A stretch of 9,674 nucleotides of DNA from contig CAYPPK010000015.1 in assembly GCA_964412615.1 (NCBI GenBank), positions 1-9,674 on the forward strand. Reading direction: 5' to 3'. Every line of letters begins with the position of its first letter. Position 1 is the first letter of the stretch. The notes under the pieces are model-generated. The model made no database searches. It saw nothing but the letters and a program-made list of their open reading frames with translations, and had not been told where the DNA came from. This document shows, piece after piece, positions 1 through 5,617 of this stretch. The position numbers and the translations under genes are program-made. This DNA is from CAYPPK01 sp964412615 (GTDB taxonomy: Bacteria > Patescibacteriota > Minisyncoccia > Sungbacterales > HO2-52-23).

Positions 1-557
1 GTATAGTACAAATATTGGCCGTTTACTTTTTGGGAATAATTTACATAGCGGGTGGATTTTTCAATAGGGGCTAAGCCGATGCGCTGATCTTCAAAATGCT
101 TTATGGCAATTTGGGAAATAGCGGAAAAAACCAAATGGGATCCGGCCATTTGAGCAATGGAATCATCCCCGTATTGGGCCAGCCATTTTATATAAAAAGA
201 ACGAGCCCGGGGGTGAGAGAAAATATCCAGCATGGAATGCTCGTGCAAAAAAACGATAAATTTTTTAAAATCCCGACCATAACGCGCTTTCTCCTCAAAT
301 TCAGTCTCGCTTTCCTTCTCGTCTTTAACCGGATTGAGAAAAGGATTGACGTATTCTTTTAAATAAATATGACGCAAATCTTGGGCGGCTCGGCTGGCGC
401 GAGAGCAAAGCGCGCCTATGAGTTCGGGGGAAAAAATTAAAGGCGCGTAAACAGGCTTTTCCAGATTGGTAAAAAAGGGCTTAAGCCGCCAACGCTCTTC
501 TTCGGAATAGTTATCTGGCTGGAAAGAGGGAGAAAATTTTTCTAGCGATGAATCCAT
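1..557 (-). CDS. thyX: FAD-dependent thymidylate synthase, ThyX type (partial, C-terminus outside window)
   Basis: ThyX-family enzymes methylate dUMP to dTMP using FAD, NADPH and methylene-tetrahydrofolate. I translated 185 complete residues from the ATG at 557; the gene runs off the left edge. Near the N-terminus, residues 28-36 (FFTNLEKPV) and SRASRAAQDLRHIYLKEYV (52-70) resemble the start of the divergent, often double-length ThyX group. The block YGDDSIAQMAGSHLV (129-143) corresponds to the ThyX 'H/D-S-x-A-E' helix, and EKSTRYVNY (166-174) matches the substrate-site 'SxRY' segment. The canonical RHRxxS signature is not present; the equivalent stretch reads DQRIGLAPIEKS. The ATG follows the tmk TAA with no gap, which implies translational coupling with the next enzyme of the pathway. 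Family assignment is fairly firm; whether a second ThyX domain follows cannot be seen. Confidence 0.8.
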   Translation of the reverse strand, partial: MDSSLEKFSPSFQPDNYSEEERWRLKPFFTNLEKPVYAPLIFSPELIGALCSRASRAAQDLRHIYLKEYVNPFLNPVKDEKESETEFEEKARYGRDFKKFIVFLHEHSMLDIFSHPRARSFYIKWLAQYGDDSIAQMAGSHLVFSAISQIAIKHFEDQRIGLAPIEKSTRYVNYSQKVNGQYLYY

Positions 558-1286
558 TTATAGTTTTTCTTTAACTAACTCATTATCTTCAAAAACCAAA
601 TAAGGAAGCAACGGACTTATGGCCTGCCAAATTTTGTCATGAATTGCTTCACGGCTAAGTAATTCTCCTTCTTCCGTAACGCATTCAATTACCTGATGAT
701 CATATGAAAACTGCTTGGCCAGCCATAGATAAGAATCTTCGGCGGCTTTTAAATGTTCCAAATCAGCTTCATGCCCATCCATGGCTTTCCCTCCTTCTAT
801 GTAGAGCCGCTGTTGCTTTTCCAAAACAAGTTTCTGGCCGATTTCCGCCGGCACGTGCAGAATAAGAACTTTATCCGGCTTGGGAATACCTAGAATCTCA
901 TATTCCAGGTTATAAAGCCAGCTGAGAAATTTAGCCCTTTCTTCGGGGTCTTTTATTTTTCCCCCTTGATGGCCGGCGTTGGCATCCACATAACGATCCG
1001 TAACAATAATTTTACCTTCCTCCAGGCAAGCGCGAATTTCTGGGGACAGATCAAAACGGTCCAAGGCGTAAAAAAGAGAGGCTATTTGTGGATTTACTTT
1101 GTCCGGTTTGCCGTATTTGCCGTTTAAATATTCTTCTACCAAACCGGCTGATTTTTTTCCGTATTGGGGAAAAGCAATAGAAAGGGCGGCATACCCGTTT
1201 TTTTGCAGCTTTTCCAACAAAAATCTGGTTTGCGTTTTTTTGCCGCTACCGTCAGTGCCATCGATGACAATTAGTTTGCCTTTCAT
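558..1286 (-). CDS. tmk: Thymidylate (dTMP) kinase
   Basis: Phosphorylates dTMP to dTDP with ATP in the cytosol, the step after ThyX, whose gene starts directly after this stop codon. From the ATG at 1286 the protein has 242 residues, longer than the roughly 205-215 of typical bacterial Tmk. Visible motifs: P-loop GTDGSGKKT (10-18), FPQYG (39-43) for dTMP binding, YLNGKYG (53-59), and DRYVDANAGHQGGK (97-110), the DRY motif. FPQYG...YLNGKYG and 'PKPD' resemble the eukaryote-like TMPK branch. The start is uncertain: the frame is open from a TTG at 1316 and has another ATG at 1292. I chose 1286 because family members begin shortly before the 'KLIVIDG' strand and because the likely -10 box (1297-1302) overlaps the longer TTG version. 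No clear Shine-Dalgarno is seen. Confidence 0.93.
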   Translation of the reverse strand: MKGKLIVIDGTDGSGKKTQTRFLLEKLQKNGYAALSIAFPQYGKKSAGLVEEYLNGKYGKPDKVNPQIASLFYALDRFDLSPEIRACLEEGKIIVTDRYVDANAGHQGGKIKDPEERAKFLSWLYNLEYEILGIPKPDKVLILHVPAEIGQKLVLEKQQRLYIEGGKAMDGHEADLEHLKAAEDSYLWLAKQFSYDHQVIECVTEEGELLSREAIHDKIWQAISPLLPYLVFEDNELVKEKL

Positions 1287-1296
1287 AACCATTATC

Positions 1297-1324
1297 ACTA
1301 TATCAGTACTTTTCAAAGTCGCAA
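1297..1324 (-). promoter_or_regulatory. Predicted promoter of tmk-thyX
   Basis: On the minus strand TTGCGA (1324-1319) is separated by 16 bases from TATAGT (1302-1297), matching sigma-70 at 4/6 and 5/6. Transcription would start about 7 bases downstream, at about 1290, leaving only a few bases before the ATG at 1286. The message would therefore be nearly leaderless, which fits the lack of a Shine-Dalgarno. This is a by-eye prediction. Confidence 0.45.
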
Positions 1325-1338
1325 ACTTGACATATCAT
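1310..1338 (+). promoter_or_regulatory. Possible promoter of the plus-strand P-loop kinase gene
   Basis: TTTTCA (1310-1315) and TATCAT (1333-1338) are spaced by 17 bases on the plus strand and match the sigma-70 boxes at 4/6 and 5/6. The expected start of transcription is near 1345, right at the ATG at 1347, so the transcript would be leaderless. A GAAAGG purine run touches the ATG and is too close to act as a normal Shine-Dalgarno. The region overlaps the tmk promoter on the other strand. Weak prediction. Confidence 0.35.
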
Positions 1339-1346
1339 GTGAAAGG

Positions 1347-1910
1347 ATGAATAAACCTATCATCATAGCTGTAGTTGGGTTGGCCGGTTCCGGTAAAACC
1401 GAAGCTGTGGCGAGGTTCGTCGAGTGCGGATTTACCAAATTTAAGTATAGCGATGCAGTTTATGAAGAACTAGCTATATTGGGCCTTGAGCGAACCGAGC
1501 CGAACGAACGAAAGGTTCGAGAAAATCTTCGCAAAGAATTTGGACCAGGCGTGGCCGCAGACCGCATTATGCCGCAGGTAGTTGAGGCAGTAAAGCGTGG
1601 AGAAAATGTAGTTATTGAAAGTTTGTATAGCTGGGCCGAGTATAAAAAAACTAAAGAATACTTTGGAGAGCAATTTAGAGTACTTGCCATTTATGCGCCG
1701 CCGTCGTTGCGTTATGAACGCTTATCGAGGAGATCCGAAAGACCGCTAGATCCGGAGACAGCCCGCTCGCGCGATTATGCGGAAATTGACCAACCCGTCG
1801 ACAAAGCAGGCCCCATAACAATGGCCGACTGGACTGTTCAAAACACGGGATCGATGGAGGACTTTTTACGGCAAGTCGATAAACTTATAGATGAAATTTT
1901 AACAAACTAA
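1347..1910 (+). CDS. P-loop NTPase, UPF0200/dephospho-CoA-kinase-like nucleotide kinase
   Basis: 187 residues. The N-terminus carries a Walker A motif GLAGSGKT (11-18). The order of later motifs follows the archaeal-type UPF0200/AAA_33-like kinase pattern: YSDAVYEELAILGLERTEPN (34-53) resembles 'MGDVVReea..rGLepT..N', then a LRKEFGPGVAADRI block (61-74), VVIES (88-92) as a Walker-B-like strand, an Arg-rich lid LSRRSERPLDPETARSRD (126-143), and ADWTVQNTGS (160-169) as the adenine-binding 'AD..I.N.g' motif. The phosphate acceptor is unknown for this group; dephospho-CoA, a nucleotide or another small molecule are possible. It is the only plus-strand gene here, diverges from tmk and converges on rplK with a shared terminator, so it is its own transcription unit. 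Family level is confident, substrate is not. Confidence 0.75.
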   Translation: MNKPIIIAVVGLAGSGKTEAVARFVECGFTKFKYSDAVYEELAILGLERTEPNERKVRENLRKEFGPGVAADRIMPQVVEAVKRGENVVIESLYSWAEYKKTKEYFGEQFRVLAIYAPPSLRYERLSRRSERPLDPETARSRDYAEIDQPVDKAGPITMADWTVQNTGSMEDFLRQVDKLIDEILTN

Positions 1911-1944
1911 AAATCGCGGTATTTACCGCGATTTTTAGTTTGTT
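1901..1944. terminator. Bidirectional intrinsic terminator (perfect 21-bp inverted repeat)
   Basis: The arms 1901-1921 and 1924-1944 are perfectly complementary over 21 bp, with a GC-rich core CGCGG/CCGCG and runs of five A and five T on either side. Read from either strand it gives a stem followed by a T-rich tract (ATTTTTAGTTTGTT). It contains the TAA of the plus-strand kinase gene (1908-1910) and touches the stop codon of rplK (1944-1946), so it ends both convergent units. Confidence 0.9.
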
Positions 1945-2366
1945 TACTTCACCTCAATTCCCATAGACCGTGCCGTTCCTTCTATAATTTTTTCGGCTGC
2001 TTCCACTGATTCGGCATTAAGGTCTTCCATTTTTCTTTCCGCGATTTTGCGGATATCCTGTTTGGTTACTTTGCCTACTTTTTTGCGATTGGGTTCTCCC
2101 GATCCTTTTTCTATTGAAGCGGCTTTACGCAGCAAATCGGAAGCCGGCGGGGTTTTTAGCTTAAAATCAAAGGAACGGTCCTCATAAACGGTTATTTCCA
2201 CCGGTACGATTTCTCCACCCATCTGGGCTGTGGCATCATTATATTTCTTTACAAAATCACCGATATTAAGTCCGTGGGGTCCTAAGGCAGTTCCCACTGG
2301 AGGCGCGGGCGTGGCTTTGCCTGCTGGAAGTTGAAGTTTTAATATTGTCTTTATTGGTTTTGCCAT
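1944..2366 (-). CDS. rplK: 50S ribosomal protein L11 (uL11)
   Basis: 140 residues, normal length. L11 binds the GTPase-associated centre of 23S rRNA and takes part in factor binding. The N-terminal domain shows KLQLPAGKATPAPPVGTALG (10-29) followed by PHGLNI, the conserved proline-rich face. The linker contains TPPASDLL (72-79). The C-terminal RNA-binding domain has KVTKQDIRKIAERKMEDLNA (99-118) and a final GTARSMGI. The protein starts at the ATG at 2366 with no strong Shine-Dalgarno (AAGCGAAGCGT precedes it). It is the last gene of secE-nusG-rplK. The usual downstream partner rplA is not present; a terminator follows immediately. Confidence 0.98.
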   Translation of the reverse strand: MAKPIKTILKLQLPAGKATPAPPVGTALGPHGLNIGDFVKKYNDATAQMGGEIVPVEITVYEDRSFDFKLKTPPASDLLRKAASIEKGSGEPNRKKVGKVTKQDIRKIAERKMEDLNAESVEAAEKIIEGTARSMGIEVK

Positions 2367-2370
2367 ACGC

Positions 2371-2485
2371 TTCGCTTACATAATGCTAACCTGCAAATAT
2401 TATGCGAATTATGCGAACTGTGACTCTACCCAAACCAGTCGTTCGCATCATTAGCATAACGAATTCGCGTATTTCGCATTATGCT
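2371..2485. repeat. Palindrome-rich spacer between nusG and rplK
   Basis: The spacer holds a perfect 9-bp tandem repeat TTATGCGAA (2400-2408 and 2409-2417). A hairpin pairs 2411-2418 with 2441-2448 (ATGCGAAC/GTTCGCAT) and continues with 2422-2425/2437-2440 after a 3-base bulge. An outer 8-bp pairing joins CATAATGC (2379-2386) to GCATTATG (2476-2483). Alternative pairings also exist (ATGCTAA 2383-2389 with TTAGCAT 2451-2457). It would be transcribed in the operon message. There is no T-tract, so it is not an obvious terminator. Confidence 0.7.
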
Positions 2486-3031
2486 CTAAAGTTTTTTAAT
2501 CTGCAAAGAATCCAGTTCTACCGGCGTATCGCGGCCGAATACGCTTACCAATACTTTGATTTTTCCTTTTTCCTGGTCCACTTCAGCCACTTTGCCGTCA
2601 AAATCCTTAAACGGCCCATCGGTAATTTTAACCGGATCTCCGGCGCTGACTTCAATCTTAAATTTGGGTTCTTCCTGGCCCATGCGTTTCAAGAGGCCAT
2701 CCATTTCTTCCTTGGAAAGCGGAGCCGGAGTAGTGCCTGCTCCCACGAAACCGGTTACCCGAGGGGTATTTCGCACCACATACCAGGAGTCATCAGTTAC
2801 CACCATTTCCACCAAAACATACCCGGGATAAATTTTTTCTTCCACTACCCGCCGTTTGCCGTTTTTGATTTTTATTTTTTTCTCAATCGGCACCAAAACG
2901 TTGAAAATTTTATCTTCCATGCCCAAGGATTCAATGCGCTGTTTTAAATTGCGCGCTACCGCGTCTTCATACCCGGCGTAGGTATGAATGGCGTACCAAT
3001 TGCGGCCAAATTCTGAAGTTTGTTTAGGCAT
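2486..3031 (-). CDS. nusG: Transcription termination/antitermination factor NusG
   Basis: 181 residues, the usual length for a two-domain NusG. NusG binds RNA polymerase through its NGN domain and contacts Rho or ribosomal protein S10 through its KOW domain. NGN domain: NWYAIHTYAGYEDAVARNL (11-29), YPGYVLVEM (68-76) and VRNTPRVTGFVG (86-97). KOW domain: GDPVKITDGPFKDFDGKV (131-148) through the C-terminal SVFGRDTPVELDSLQIKKL. The gene lies between secE and rplK in the classic order, separated from each by repeat-filled spacers of 85 and 119 bases rather than tight coupling. No strong Shine-Dalgarno is seen before the ATG at 3031. Confidence 0.98.
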   Translation of the reverse strand: MPKQTSEFGRNWYAIHTYAGYEDAVARNLKQRIESLGMEDKIFNVLVPIEKKIKIKNGKRRVVEEKIYPGYVLVEMVVTDDSWYVVRNTPRVTGFVGAGTTPAPLSKEEMDGLLKRMGQEEPKFKIEVSAGDPVKITDGPFKDFDGKVAEVDQEKGKIKVLVSVFGRDTPVELDSLQIKKL

Positions 3032-3041
3032 AAGTAGTACT

Positions 3042-3111
3042 CACGAAGATACGAATCTACTTTCAATATACGAATTCGTATATTTGCGTGATTCAATTCG
3101 TGTTATTCGCG
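3042..3111. repeat. Palindromic repeat spacer between secE and nusG
   Basis: The core is a perfect 20-bp palindrome at 3065-3084 (AATATACGAATTCGTATATT). It is flanked by degenerate copies of ATTCG/CGAAT: CACGAA at 3042-3047 pairs with TTCGTG at 3097-3102, and ACGAAT and TTATTCGCGG lie nearby. The word ACGAATTCG followed by a TAT-TT-GCG-like tail also occurs in the nusG-rplK spacer (from 2459), so the two spacers appear to carry members of one short repeat family. Confidence 0.65.
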
Positions 3112-3116
3112 GTTAC

Positions 3117-3302
3117 TCATAGGATAAATTTATTCAAGATAAATTGAAAAACAAAATCTAGACTTCCCAGAAAAATGGCCACCGCCGCGCTGATCACAAT
3201 AACTGTTATAGTATAGCGGACAGTTTCTTGGCGGGTGGGCCAGGTAACTTTTTTAAGCTCAGTTTGGGCTTCTTTGAGAAAAGTAAGGATACGATTAAGC
3301 AT
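3117..3302 (-). CDS. secE: Preprotein translocase subunit SecE
   Basis: 61 residues, the typical short single-span bacterial SecE. It clamps SecY in the inner-membrane SecYEG channel. An amphipathic N-terminal helix LNRILTFLKEAQTELKKVTW contains the conserved 'EL(K)KVTWPTRQET' signature (15-27). One transmembrane helix follows at about residues 29-55 (YTITVIVISAAVAIFLG). The ATG at 3302 is preceded by a good Shine-Dalgarno (AGGA) eight bases upstream. It is the first gene of secE-nusG-rplK under its own promoter. Confidence 0.95.
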   Translation of the reverse strand: MLNRILTFLKEAQTELKKVTWPTRQETVRYTITVIVISAAVAIFLGSLDFVFQFILNKFIL

Positions 3303-3321
3303 ACTTTGCTTCCTATTTTAA

Positions 3322-3337
3322 AAGGCCCGCAGGCCTT
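3322..3337 (-). terminator. Short GC hairpin with T-tract in the secE leader
   Basis: On the minus strand AAGGCC-TGCG-GGCCTT forms a 6-bp stem with a tetraloop followed by TTTTAAAAT. It lies only a few bases after the predicted start of transcription of the secE message and just before the secE Shine-Dalgarno. It could be a late terminator for gyrB transcripts, or an attenuator that sets the level of secE-nusG-rplK. The stem is short, so strength is uncertain. Confidence 0.5.
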
Positions 3338-3348
3338 CTTAGGTTTTT

Positions 3349-3377
3349 AGTATAGGATATGTGACAAAAAACGTCAA
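3349..3377 (-). promoter_or_regulatory. Predicted strong promoter of secE-nusG-rplK
   Basis: On the minus strand TTGACG (3377-3372) and TATACT (3354-3349) are spaced by exactly 17 bases, each matching the sigma-70 consensus at 5/6. Transcription would start near 3342, giving a leader of about 40 bases that carries the GC hairpin and the Shine-Dalgarno. Confidence 0.8.
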
Positions 3378-3380
3378 CCC

Positions 3381-3435
3381 CGCACATAACTTGCACTGCG
3401 CATGGCGCAAAAGCTGGTTGTGCAAATTATATGCG
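3381..3435 (-). other. 16-bp stem-loop between gyrB and the secE promoter
   Basis: Arms 3420-3435 and 3381-3396 pair over 16 bp on the minus-strand transcript (CGCAUAUAAUUUGCAC with GUGCAAGUUAUGUGCG). Two of the pairs are G-U, so the stem is complete only when the minus strand is the RNA; the plus-strand RNA would have two A-C mismatches. Inside the loop a second hairpin TGCGC/GCGCA (3397-3409) abuts the main stem. It begins 11 bases after the gyrB stop codon. No T-tract follows directly (the next bases are GGGGTTGACG, then six T). It could act as a 3'-end stabiliser or terminator for gyrB, or be a mobile palindrome. Confidence 0.6.
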
Positions 3436-3446
3436 TGGTCAAGGCT

Positions 3447-5492
3447 TTAAATATCCAGATTTTTTACGGCTTTGGCATGGGTTTGGATGAACTTTTTCCG
3501 GGGAGGGACTTCATCGCCCATCAGGATATCAAAGATGCGGTCCGCTTCCGCGGCATCATCTATACCCACCTGCTTCATTACTCGAGTTTGGGGATCCATG
3601 GTGGTTTCCCAAAGTTGTCTGGGATTCATCTCTCCTAAACCTTTGTAGCGTTGGATTTCAATCCCCTTTACTTCAACATTTTCTAAATGTTCTTCCGTTT
3701 TTTTCCCTTTAGTTGCTGCTTTTTCCGCCTTGGCGTCCAGTTTTTGCTTTTTAAATTCAGCCACGGTTTTTTCTTTTTCTGGGTCGGAATAAGCATAGCG
3801 AGCTGTTTTGCCGGACTGGATGCGATAAAGCGGCGGCATGGCGATATAAAGATATCCCCTTTCAATTATGGTGGGGAAATAACGGTAAAAAAGAGTAAGC
3901 AACAAAGTACGAATATGAGCGCCGTCCACATCCGCATCGGTTGCGATGATGACACGATGGTATCTAAGACGGCTTTCGTCAAATTCATCTCCAATAGCCG
4001 CGCCTAAGGCAATGATAAGGGATTTAATTTCTTTGGAAGCCAGCATTTTATCCAAGCGGGCTTTTTCTACGTTAAGAATTTTCCCTCGCAGCGGCAAGAT
4101 GGCTTGAAACTTCCGGTCTCTTCCTTGTTTGCTTGAACCGCCGGCCGAATCGCCCTCTACAATGAAGAGTTCGGATTCCTCCGGGTCTTTTGACTGACAA
4201 TCAGCAAGTTTGCCCGGGAGCATCATGCCATCCAGTGCTCCTTTGCGCAGAACGGTTTCTCGCGCCGCTTTGGCCGCTTTGCGGGCTTTTTGCGCCAGAA
4301 GCGCTTTTCCGATTATCTCCTGTGCATCCCGCGGATATTTTTCCAGCCATTCTTTTACTGCTTCTCCCACCACGGTTTCTACGGCGGTCCGCGCTTCCGT
4401 ATTGCCCAATTTGGCCTTGGTCTGCCCTTCAAACTGCGGTTCCCGAAGCTTTATGGAGATAATAGCCGTAATTCCTTCTCTTACGTCATCTCCGGTAAGG
4501 GTTTCGTCTTCTTTTTTGAAATATTCATTTTTGCGGCCATAGTCGTTCAGAGCGCGGGTTAAGGCCGTTCTAAACCCCGTAAGGTGCATACCTCCTTCTC
4601 CAGTGTGGATGTTATTGGCAAAAGATGTTTCTTTTCCCTGCATGTCGTCGGTATACTGAAAGGCTGCTTCAACCAGAATTTTCTTGGAGCCGTTTATTTC
4701 AACTTCTTTGGCCACATAAAATATATTTTCGTGCTTTGGAGTTTCGTTGCGGTTAAGATATTTAATATACGAAACAATTCCTCCTTCAAAATAAAAAGTG
4801 TAAGAAGTATGGAGGACAGAGCCGTCTTGGGATTTGATACCATTGCGTTGGTCAATAATTGACACTCGTAATCCGGGGATAAGATAAGCCTGCTGGCGGA
4901 TATGGTCTAAAATATGGCTCCAGTCAAACTGGATTTTTTCAAAAACTTCCGGATCGGGCTCAAAAGTTACGGCAGTTCCCGATCCTTTGCATTTGCCTGT
5001 CCTTTTTACCGCGTATTTGGGTTTGCCGCGCACATACTCCTGAACGTATTGTCCGCCATCGCGGCAGACCTCTGCCTTAAGCGAGGCAGAAAGGGCATTT
5101 ACTACGGAAACTCCTACTCCATGCAATCCTCCGGAAATTTTGTATGATTCTCCGCCGAATTTAGCTCCGGCGTGAAGCGTGGTCATTACTGTCTCCAACG
5201 CCGACTTTCTGGTCTGTTTATGTATGTCAACCGGGATTCCCCGGCCGTCATCTACGACCATAACCCGATTTTGCGGCAGGAGGGTAATCGCAATATTTTT
5301 GGCGTATCCTCCGATCGCTTCGTCGGCGGAATTGTCAAAAACTTCCCAAATTAAATGATGCAGACCGTCAGGTCCGGTGGAACCAATGTACATTCCGGGG
5401 CGTTTGCGCACCGGCTCCAGGCCCTCCAAAACATAAATGTCTTTGGCGGTGTAGGTACTGTTGTTATTATTTTTTTTGTTTTTCTTTGCCAT
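3447..5492 (-). CDS. gyrB: DNA gyrase subunit B
   Basis: Type IIA topoisomerase ATPase subunit; with GyrA it introduces negative supercoils. From the ATG at 5492 it has 681 residues. The frame stays open to a TTG at 5531, but that part overlaps a leader hairpin and adds no conserved sequence. GHKL ATPase: RKRPGMYIG (29-37), EVFDNSADEA (50-59, catalytic Glu50 and Mg-binding Asn54), DDGRGIP (81-87), GGLHGVGVSVVNALS (121-135). Transducer: QTKAKLGN (357-364). TOPRIM: EGDSAGGSSK (446-455), PLRGKILNVEKA (467-478), and DADVDG (519-524, acidic triad). C-terminus: QRYKGLGEMNP (614-624). A lysine-rich stretch at about 570-608 follows the TOPRIM core. GyrB is preferred over ParE from PLRGKILNVEKA and the overall match. 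The gene has its own promoter; AGGA sits only two bases before the ATG, an unusually short spacing. Confidence 0.96.
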   Translation of the reverse strand: MAKKNKKNNNNSTYTAKDIYVLEGLEPVRKRPGMYIGSTGPDGLHHLIWEVFDNSADEAIGGYAKNIAITLLPQNRVMVVDDGRGIPVDIHKQTRKSALETVMTTLHAGAKFGGESYKISGGLHGVGVSVVNALSASLKAEVCRDGGQYVQEYVRGKPKYAVKRTGKCKGSGTAVTFEPDPEVFEKIQFDWSHILDHIRQQAYLIPGLRVSIIDQRNGIKSQDGSVLHTSYTFYFEGGIVSYIKYLNRNETPKHENIFYVAKEVEINGSKKILVEAAFQYTDDMQGKETSFANNIHTGEGGMHLTGFRTALTRALNDYGRKNEYFKKEDETLTGDDVREGITAIISIKLREPQFEGQTKAKLGNTEARTAVETVVGEAVKEWLEKYPRDAQEIIGKALLAQKARKAAKAARETVLRKGALDGMMLPGKLADCQSKDPEESELFIVEGDSAGGSSKQGRDRKFQAILPLRGKILNVEKARLDKMLASKEIKSLIIALGAAIGDEFDESRLRYHRVIIATDADVDGAHIRTLLLTLFYRYFPTIIERGYLYIAMPPLYRIQSGKTARYAYSDPEKEKTVAEFKKQKLDAKAEKAATKGKKTEEHLENVEVKGIEIQRYKGLGEMNPRQLWETTMDPQTRVMKQVGIDDAAEADRIFDILMGDEVPPRKKFIQTHAKAVKNLDI

Positions 5493-5507
5493 TGTCCTAA
5501 CAAACAA

Positions 5508-5561
5508 ATATCCGCCCCAAATTACGGACAATTCCTAGGCGGATATGGGCTTATTTAAGCC
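5508..5561 (-). other. Two hairpins in the gyrB 5' leader
   Basis: The predicted leader of about 90 bases contains GGCTTA/TAAGCC (5548-5561, tight AA or AAAT loop) and a 9-bp inverted repeat ATATCCGCC/GGCGGATAT (5538-5546 with 5508-5516) enclosing 21 bases. The second stem ends 15 bases before the gyrB ATG and could influence ribosome access. No known riboswitch is recognised. Confidence 0.45.
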
Positions 5562-5588
5562 ATTTTTTAAATCAAAGAGTATGCAGCA

Positions 5589-5617
5589 ATTATAGCAGAT
5601 TTTGAAGGATAACTCAA
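5589..5617 (-). promoter_or_regulatory. Predicted strong promoter of gyrB
   Basis: Minus-strand TTGAGT (5617-5612) is spaced by 17 bases from a perfect TATAAT (5594-5589), with an extended TGC before it (TGnTATAAT). The -35 box overlaps the stop codon of the upstream lycopene-cyclase-domain gene (5614-5616), so gyrB is separately transcribed although no terminator is visible between the two genes. Confidence 0.85.

Noticed and set aside
96..362. Plus-strand open frame of 88 codons at the left edge
   Set aside because: It is antisense to the ThyX reading frame, which shows clear family motifs.
1099..1350. Plus-strand open frame ending at the start of the P-loop kinase gene (stop overlaps the ATG)
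   Set aside because: It lies opposite the conserved N-terminal half of tmk, has no recognisable features, and the stop/start overlap is explained by the GGATGA sequence.
2402..2947. Plus-strand open frame of 181 codons opposite nusG
   Set aside because: It is antisense to the well-conserved nusG and its spacer; the translation is rich in Phe, His and Ile without any family signature, typical of a shadow frame.
4190..4562. Several overlapping plus-strand frames opposite gyrB
   Set aside because: All are shadows of the conserved gyrB frame, with Ser/Arg/Pro-rich low-complexity translations.
5548..5561. Plus-strand terminator at the GGCTTA/TAAGCC hairpin followed by TTTTTT
   Set aside because: No plus-strand gene leads into it; it lies inside the gyrB leader, so it is treated as leader structure.
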